From contig JAFDHW010000062.1 of the NCBI GenBank assembly GCA_019308705.1, forward strand, positions 1 to 9,569: a stretch of DNA of 9,569 bases, given 5' to 3'. Shown one piece after another: positions 4,699 through 9,569 of the stretch. Made by a program: the position numbers and the translations under genes. This stretch comes from Deltaproteobacteria bacterium. Lineage in GTDB: Bacteria; Desulfobacterota; Desulfobacteria; Desulfobacterales; Desulfatibacillaceae. The notes below the pieces were generated by a model. That model was not told where the DNA came from. It saw nothing but the letters and a program-made list of their open reading frames with translations, and did no database searches. The stretch's first letter is position 1. Each line of letters begins with the position of its first letter.

Positions 4699-6432
4699 AT
4701 GAAGATCCTTCTCGCCAAGACCGCCGGCTTCTGCATGGGCGTGCGCAGGGCGGTGGAGATAGCGCTCGACACCGCCAACCGCGCCACCGGACCGGTCTAC
4801 ACCTACGGCCCGCTGATCCACAACCCCCAGGTGCTGGACATCCTCAAGGAAAAAGGCGTGTCCGTGCTGGAAGAGATTCCCGCATCCGGCCGGGGCACGG
4901 TGATCATCCGCGCCCACGGGGTAACCCCCCGGTCCAAGGACAAACTTTCCGCCGCCGGGTTCACGGTGGTGGACGCCACCTGCCCCCGCGTGGTGAAGGT
5001 CCAGAGCTTGATCCGCCGCTTCGTGGACAAGGGCCATGCGGCCGTCATCGTGGGCGATCCGGACCATCCCGAAGTGGTGGGACTGCTGGGGTACGCCGGG
5101 GACGCGGGCCGGGTGGTCTCCTCGGCGGAGGAGGTGGCGGGGCTGGACGTCCCGCCCCCGGTCTTGGTGGTGGCCCAGACCACCCAGGACGAGGAGACCT
5201 TCCGGCAGGTGGTGGAGGCGGTGAAGGAGAGGTTCGGCGAGGACGGGGTGGAGGTGTTCAACACCATCTGCGACTCCACGGCCCGCCGCCAGGCCGAGGC
5301 GGCCCAGCTGGCGGCCGAGGCCGACGCCGTGGTGGTGGTGGGAGGCCGCGCCTCGGGAAACACCCGCCGCCTGGCCAAGATCGCCCAGCGCGCCGGGGTG
5401 CCGGTCTTCCACGTGGAAACGGAAAAGGAACTGCCCATAGAGGCCCTGTGCGGCCTGAAGAAGGTGGGTCTCACCGCCGGCGCCTCCACGCCCCACTGGA
5501 TCATCCGCCGGGTGCACCAGACCCTGGCCGACCCCAAGGGGCTTTCCCGGCCCGGCCCGGCGGACCGGTTCTTCCGGGCGCTTTTCCTCACCAACCTGTA
5601 CCTGGCACTGGGCGCTTCGGCCATGGCCGCGGCCGCCGCGCTTTTGCTCCTGGGCATCCCCGCGCCGGCTCTGTTGGCCCCCGCCGCCGGGGGCTACATC
5701 CTGTCCATGCACATCTTGAACAACTTCATCGGCCGAAACGCCTTCCGCTACAACGACCCTTCCCGCGCGCGGTACTACGAGAAGAACAAGACGGGCCTGC
5801 TGACCCTGGCCGCGCTGGGCATCGCCGTGTGCCTGGGGGCCGGGGCCGCCGCAGGACCGGGTGTTTTGGCCGCCTACCTCGCCATGACCGCCGCGGGCCT
5901 GCTCTACAACGTGCCGCTTTCGCCTTCCTCCCGGGGGATCATGGGCAAGTATCCCCGCATCCGCAGCCTGCCCGGGTCCAAGACCCTGGTGGTGGCGGGC
6001 GGGTGGGCCATCGTGTGCGCGCTCATCCCCGCCGCCCACCACGGGGCGGGTGCCGCGCCCACCGCCTTCGCCGTCTTCTGGGTGTTCGCCCTGGTGTTCG
6101 CCCGCACCGCATTCTTCGACGTCCTGGACGTGCAGGTGGACCGGATGGTGGGCGCCGAGACCGTGGCCACCTGGCTGGGGCCGCAAAGGACCCTCACCCT
6201 GTGCCGCGGGCTTCTGGCCGGAGCCATGGCCCTTCTGGTCGTTTTGGCCGCAACGGGCGTGTTGCCCGCCGGGGCCTGGCTTTTGTTCGCCACCGGCGCG
6301 GCCCCCGCGGCCATCCTATACCTCTACGGCAAGAAACGCCTGAATCCCGGCTGGCGGCTGGAACTGGTCATGGACACCAATTTCCTCCTGGCCGGGCTTC
6401 TGGCCGGGGCCGGATTCCTCCTTGCGGGCTGA
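4699..6432 (+). CDS. ispH: IspH fused to a UbiA-like prenyltransferase domain
   Basis: Residues 1 to about 280 are IspH, the [4Fe-4S] enzyme that reduces HMBPP to IPP and DMAPP in the MEP pathway. The three cluster cysteines are present (C12 in GFCMGVRRAVE, C95 in DATCP, C191 in NTICDSTARRQ), as are H41, H73, H123 and E125, QTT at 160-162, GGRASGNT (215-222) and GASTP (261-265). After a short linker, residues about 291-577 form a UbiA-superfamily domain with roughly nine hydrophobic helices. The second Asp motif is intact (D474, D477, D481 in FFDVLDVQVD), but the region of the first motif reads HILNNFIGRNAFRYND (338-353) and lacks the usual NDxxDxxxD pattern. E. coli IspH is only about 316 residues. 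The frame is continuous, with no stop or shift at the junction. The start is fixed by the MKILLAKTAGFC N-terminus; only a weak Shine-Dalgarno precedes it. The product should be anchored in the inner membrane with IspH in the cytosol. Acceptor and activity of the second half are unknown. Confidence 0.92.
   Translation: MKILLAKTAGFCMGVRRAVEIALDTANRATGPVYTYGPLIHNPQVLDILKEKGVSVLEEIPASGRGTVIIRAHGVTPRSKDKLSAAGFTVVDATCPRVVKVQSLIRRFVDKGHAAVIVGDPDHPEVVGLLGYAGDAGRVVSSAEEVAGLDVPPPVLVVAQTTQDEETFRQVVEAVKERFGEDGVEVFNTICDSTARRQAEAAQLAAEADAVVVVGGRASGNTRRLAKIAQRAGVPVFHVETEKELPIEALCGLKKVGLTAGASTPHWIIRRVHQTLADPKGLSRPGPADRFFRALFLTNLYLALGASAMAAAAALLLLGIPAPALLAPAAGGYILSMHILNNFIGRNAFRYNDPSRARYYEKNKTGLLTLAALGIAVCLGAGAAAGPGVLAAYLAMTAAGLLYNVPLSPSSRGIMGKYPRIRSLPGSKTLVVAGGWAIVCALIPAAHHGAGAAPTAFAVFWVFALVFARTAFFDVLDVQVDRMVGAETVATWLGPQRTLTLCRGLLAGAMALLVVLAATGVLPAGAWLLFATGAAPAAILYLYGKKRLNPGWRLELVMDTNFLLAGLLAGAGFLLAG
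5405..5420. promoter_or_regulatory. Candidate degenerate parS site
   Basis: TTCCACGTGGAA (5407-5418) is a perfect 12-bp palindrome identical to the core of the widely conserved parS consensus TGTTNCACGTGNAACA. The full 16-base site matches at 13 positions, differing at positions 2, 15 and 16. It lies about 1.7 kb downstream of parB inside ispH, where it encodes FHVE, a segment that is itself fairly conserved in IspH. Coding constraint could therefore explain it by chance. Confidence 0.35.
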
Positions 6433-6437
6433 CCCCC

Positions 6438-6453
6438 GCGGCCGGCGGGCCGC
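6438..6453 (+). other. GC hairpin after the ispH fusion gene
   Basis: GCGGCC (6438-6443) and GGCCGC (6448-6453) pair perfectly around a GGCG loop, five bases after the stop codon. A T-rich run (6466-6472) follows only 12 bases later, so this is at best a weak terminator; it may simply protect the mRNA end. Confidence 0.35.
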
Positions 6454-6496
6454 CACTTCCCGTTGTCTTTTTCCGGTTTTGCACCAGGGGCTCGCG

Positions 6497-6502
6497 TATT
6501 AT
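6497..6502 (+). promoter_or_regulatory. Possible -10 box just before tamA
   Basis: TATTAT (5 of 6 to the -10 consensus) stands alone in an AT-richer patch and ends nine bases before the tamA ATG at 6512. A start there would give an almost leaderless mRNA, as at recN. No -35 box is visible at 15-18 bases spacing, so the call is weak. Confidence 0.3.
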
Positions 6503-6511
6503 CTTTGCTCC

Positions 6512-8341
6512 ATGAAGCTTGGCGCATCCATGGGGCTGGTCCTTGCGCTGGCCCTTTTCCTGGTTTCCCCCCCCTCCGCGCCCGCCCAAGGGAACGGCGG
6601 GCGGCCGACGGTGGGGGAACTGCGCGTGAAGGGGCTAAAGACCATCCCCGAGGACCGTGCCCGCGACGTGCTCTCCTTAAAGCCCGATTCCTGGAAGCCC
6701 TGGGTGGCGGACCAGCCGTTCAGCCCGTCCCGGCTGCGGTCCGACGCGGACAAGCTCCAGCGGCTGTTGAAGGCCTGGGGGTTTTTCTCCGGCAGCGTGG
6801 AGACCGAGATCACCCGCCGGGAAGACGTTGACAAGGTGGACATAACCTTCGTCATCACGGAAGGCCCGCCCACCATCGTCACCGGCGTGCACGTCACCGG
6901 GCTTTCGGAGCTTTCCGACCACCTGCGGCGCAAGGTGCTGAAAAAAATGACCTTGAAGGAGGGCGACCGCTTTTCCGCCGCAGCCTACAACAACGCCAAG
7001 GAGGACATGCTCCTGGTGCTCAGAAACGAGGGCCGCCCCCTGTCCACCCTGGAAGGCACCGTCAGGGTCTACCCCTGGAAGAACGAGGCGGAGATCTTCG
7101 TCCACGTCCACCCGGGGAGGCTCCTGTTCTTCGGCGAGACGAAAGTAAAAGGCCTGGAAAAGACCTCCCCGAAGGTGCTCAGGTCGCGCCTGGCGTATTC
7201 GCCGGGACAGCTCTACAGCCTGCGGAAGGTCATGCAGAGCCAGCGGAACCTCTTTGGCCTGGGCTTTTTCTCCACCGTGATCGTGGAGCCCGCGGCCGGG
7301 CTTGACGAGGTGGCCGGCGAGAAGGTCCCCATGACCATCAAGGGGCAGTACAGGGAGTTCAAGCAATTCCAACTGGGCCTGGGCTACGGCACCCAGGAAA
7401 AATTCCGGGTGCAGCTGGGGTGGAAGCACCGCCACCTGGGGGCCATGGCCCGCTCCCTGGAGCTTTCCGCCAAGTACTCCGAGCTGGTGCAGCGGGGAGA
7501 GGCCATCCTCACCTGGCCCTACTTTTTGCGGGACAACCAGTCCCTGCAGGACCGGTTCATCGCCCAGGACGAGGACTTCGTCTCCTTCAAGGACCGGAAG
7601 GTCGGCAACCTGGTGCAGGTGGAGCGAACCTACCGGAACATCTACCACGTGCGGCCCGCCTACATCGCGGAGCGCCACCGCATCGTGGAGAGCGACCTTT
7701 TGGCCACCCGGTTCGGGGCCGAAGACGAGGACTTCTTTGTTTCCGCCCTCCGGGTGGAGGTGGACCGGGACTCCCGCGACCCGGCCTTGGACCCGAGGGA
7801 GGGCAGCCTGGTCTCTGTGGGCGCGGAATTCGCCTCCCAGGCCACCCTCTCCTCGGTGACTTATTTCCAGCCCACGGTCCGGGTGCAGAAGTTCCAACCC
7901 CTTTTCGGCACCACCTGGATCCTGGCGGGACGGTTTTTGTACACCACCATCCACCCCACGGAGAACACCCGGCGCGTTCCCTTGTTTTTGCGCCTGTTTT
8001 CCGGCGGCAGCTACAGCGTGCGGGGCTACTCGTACCACCGCCTGGGGCCCAAGGACGCAAACAACGCGCCCGTCGGCGGCGAGTCCAGGAGCGAGGCCAG
8101 CATAGAGCTGCGGTTCCCTTTGTTCGGAAACCTGAGGGGGGTCCTGTTTTCCGACGCGGGCATGGTGCTCCTGGATTCCTTTGATTTCCAGCCGGACGAG
8201 ATCCGCTACACCGGGGGCGCGGGGCTCAGGTACGCAACCCCCGTGGGCCCCCTGCGGGTGGACTTCGGCTACAAGCTGAACCCGGTCACGGACGAGAAGG
8301 ACCTCTACGAGATCCACTTGTCCATCGGCCAGGCCTTTTGA
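6512..8341 (+). CDS. tamA: TamA-like Omp85 outer membrane assembly protein
   Basis: TamA/BamA-family proteins sit in the outer membrane and help insert other proteins, using periplasmic POTRA domains and a 16-strand barrel. This 609-residue protein has a signal peptide (hydrophobic core at 7-19, likely cleavage after Ala25 in SAPAQ), about three POTRA-like repeats (roughly 33-118, 119-201 and 202-262), and then a barrel. In the barrel are the DPALDPREGSLVS segment (423-435), the Omp85 hallmark VRGY (503-506, usually VRGF/Y) in loop 6, and a terminal beta-signal ending in Phe (IHLSIGQAF). Length and POTRA number fit TamA (about 580) rather than five-POTRA BamA (about 800). The frame is open back to 6422, but ATG 6512 puts the signal peptide at the very N-terminus; no clear ribosome binding site is seen. 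An AsmA/TamB-type gene follows after 70 bases, the classic tamAB order. Confidence 0.9.
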   Translation: MKLGASMGLVLALALFLVSPPSAPAQGNGGRPTVGELRVKGLKTIPEDRARDVLSLKPDSWKPWVADQPFSPSRLRSDADKLQRLLKAWGFFSGSVETEITRREDVDKVDITFVITEGPPTIVTGVHVTGLSELSDHLRRKVLKKMTLKEGDRFSAAAYNNAKEDMLLVLRNEGRPLSTLEGTVRVYPWKNEAEIFVHVHPGRLLFFGETKVKGLEKTSPKVLRSRLAYSPGQLYSLRKVMQSQRNLFGLGFFSTVIVEPAAGLDEVAGEKVPMTIKGQYREFKQFQLGLGYGTQEKFRVQLGWKHRHLGAMARSLELSAKYSELVQRGEAILTWPYFLRDNQSLQDRFIAQDEDFVSFKDRKVGNLVQVERTYRNIYHVRPAYIAERHRIVESDLLATRFGAEDEDFFVSALRVEVDRDSRDPALDPREGSLVSVGAEFASQATLSSVTYFQPTVRVQKFQPLFGTTWILAGRFLYTTIHPTENTRRVPLFLRLFSGGSYSVRGYSYHRLGPKDANNAPVGGESRSEASIELRFPLFGNLRGVLFSDAGMVLLDSFDFQPDEIRYTGGAGLRYATPVGPLRVDFGYKLNPVTDEKDLYEIHLSIGQAF

Positions 8342-8411
8342 CCCGGGCCGTTTCCCCGATGCCACGCGGACGCCGCAGGTCATGCCGCGGCGCCGGGCTC
8401 TTTGGCGGATC

Positions 8412-9569
8412 ATGAGAAAAGCCCTGCTCATAGCGGCCGCCTCCCTGGCGGGCCTTTTGCTCCTCGCCTGGATCGCCCTGCCGTGGATCTCCACCATGGA
8501 CTGGGCCCAGGCGCTCATGTGCAAGGTGATAGAGGAGCAGGTGCACTCCCGGGTGGACTTCGCCGTACGGTTCGGCGAAATCCGGGTGGGCCGGTCCACC
8601 GCGGTGACGGTGAAGGGCCTTAAGGTTTCCAAGCACGGAACCATCTGGCTCACCGCCGAGTCGCTGACCGTGGGGCCGCTGTTTCCCGGCATCCTGGGGG
8701 ACGAACGCGCCCTGGGCGACATCGTGGTGCGCGACCCGCACCTGTGGATCCGGCGCGACGGGGAGGGCCGGTGGAACTTTCCCCCCCGCGGTGCGGGCAG
8801 GCCCGCGAACGAAAAGAAGCCGAAAAAGGACGCGTCCGGCGAAAAGCCTTTTGTCCTGCCCGTGGTGGCGGATTCCATCGTCCTGGAAAACGGCTTCTTA
8901 CACCTGCGCCTGGCAAAGGCTTCCGGCAGGCCCGCCTTTTCCTCGGACGGCCCGCTGGAGGTTTCGGGTGCGCTGGAGCCCCGGTGGGTGCGGGTGGACC
9001 ACCTCTTCGCCGGGGCGGACGGGGCCTCGGTGCAGGCATCCGGGTCCGCCACCTACACCGGCTGGCTGGATTTTTCGGTGAAGCTTTCGGTCCCGGACCC
9101 GGCCCTTTTGCGGGCCATGGCCGGGTACGCGCCGCCCTACAAAAACGTGGATGCGGCCCTGGAAATATCCGGCCACCCCACCAAAAACCTCCGGGCGGCC
9201 TTTGACGTCTCCGCCTCCGGGGGCCCGGCTGCAAAGGGGGAGGCCAGCGCGACCCTGGAGCCCGGCGGCCGCAGCGTCCGCGTTTCCGCCCGGTTTTCCA
9301 ACATGGACACCCGCGCCTTTTCCGGGCTGGACGCCGTGCTGTCCGGAAAGATAAACGTCAGCGCGAAAGGGCCGGGGTTTTCCCAAAGGGAGGTTTCCGC
9401 CTCCCTGGCAAACTCCCGGATACGGGAATACGCCATCCGCACCGCCCGGGTAGACGCCCGGCTCGACGGCCCGGAGCTGGAGCACGCGGACGTGGAGGCG
9501 GATCTTGACGGAGGCCGGTTTTTTCTGCAGGCATCCGGCGTCCTGGCCGGGTTCGCGGCCCGGGCCGAG
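8412..9569 (+). CDS. AsmA/TamB family protein, 3' end outside window
   Basis: An uninterrupted frame of 386 codons runs from ATG 8412 to the last base with no stop, so the gene is partial. The product begins with one membrane anchor (residues about 4-26, ALLIAAASLAGLLLLAWIAL) and continues as a periplasmic, beta-rich chain. Typical AsmA-superfamily signs are the TVKGLKVS segment (66-73), IVVRDPHLWIRRDGEGRWNF (104-123, the family pattern of DP-x-L followed by a GxWN turn), and SIVLENGFLHL (155-165). A charged low-complexity linker rich in Lys, Pro and Gly spans about 127-146. Members form long grooves thought to carry phospholipids between membranes; E. coli TamB partners TamA. The tamA-like gene just upstream favours a TamB-like role, but the N-terminus reads more like AsmA, and the C-terminal domain that would separate the two lies outside. 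Only a weak GGCGG precedes the start. Confidence 0.85.
   Translation, partial: MRKALLIAAASLAGLLLLAWIALPWISTMDWAQALMCKVIEEQVHSRVDFAVRFGEIRVGRSTAVTVKGLKVSKHGTIWLTAESLTVGPLFPGILGDERALGDIVVRDPHLWIRRDGEGRWNFPPRGAGRPANEKKPKKDASGEKPFVLPVVADSIVLENGFLHLRLAKASGRPAFSSDGPLEVSGALEPRWVRVDHLFAGADGASVQASGSATYTGWLDFSVKLSVPDPALLRAMAGYAPPYKNVDAALEISGHPTKNLRAAFDVSASGGPAAKGEASATLEPGGRSVRVSARFSNMDTRAFSGLDAVLSGKINVSAKGPGFSQREVSASLANSRIREYAIRTARVDARLDGPELEHADVEADLDGGRFFLQASGVLAGFAARAE

Noticed and set aside
4426..6186. 586-codon open frame on the minus strand opposite the ispH fusion
   Set aside because: High GC makes antisense frames of good plus-strand genes stay open; the composition is Gly/His/Arg-rich without any recognisable domain, and the plus strand has clear IspH and UbiA motifs.
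6677..9052. 791-codon open frame on the minus strand opposite tamA and the AsmA/TamB gene
   Set aside because: It spans two well-supported plus-strand genes, has low-complexity GC-driven composition and no domain; shadow frame.

Overview
The window is very GC-rich chromosomal DNA from a Gram-negative bacterium. Evidence for an outer membrane is a TamA-like Omp85 barrel gene followed by an AsmA/TamB-type gene. A DUF3842 gene next to a CooT-type nickel-protein gene points to an anaerobe with nickel enzymes of the carbon monoxide dehydrogenase kind. Together with the MEP isoprenoid enzyme IspH and a ParAB chromosome segregation pair, this best fits a high-GC sulfate-reducer-like lineage (Desulfobacterota, formerly Deltaproteobacteria). 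The lineage is an inference from gene content, not from a marker gene. All genes lie on the + strand and no phage, transposase, CRISPR array or RNA gene was seen.

Layout: 1-154 holds a long imperfect palindrome (5-93) and a good sigma70-type promoter (119-147) that ends so close to the recN ATG that the recN mRNA may be leaderless. recN (155-1912) encodes the double-strand-break repair ATPase. parA (2001-2795) and parB (2792-3688) overlap by 4 bases and form the chromosome partition operon. Directly after parB is a broken NYN/PIN-type RNase gene (3695-3922), of which only the first ~46 codons look like the family. A short, less GC-rich stretch with a possible promoter leads to DUF3842 (3978-4400) and cooT (4476-4667). 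Next comes a 577-residue fusion of IspH with a nine-helix UbiA-like membrane domain (4699-6432). The last part is tamA-like (6512-8341) and an AsmA/TamB-family gene that runs off the window end (8412-9569).

How they work together: recN and parAB serve chromosome repair and segregation. DUF3842-cooT is a small metal-related pair of unknown joint function. The IspH-UbiA fusion would place the last step of isoprenoid precursor synthesis at the inner membrane, beside a prenyltransferase-like domain whose first Asp motif looks lost. The tamA/tamB pair would build a periplasm-spanning system for outer membrane protein or lipid handling.

The points most worth following up are the IspH-UbiA fusion, a 12-bp perfect parS-like core inside it about 1.7 kb from parB, the leaderless-type recN promoter, the palindrome at the left edge, and the decayed NYN gene.
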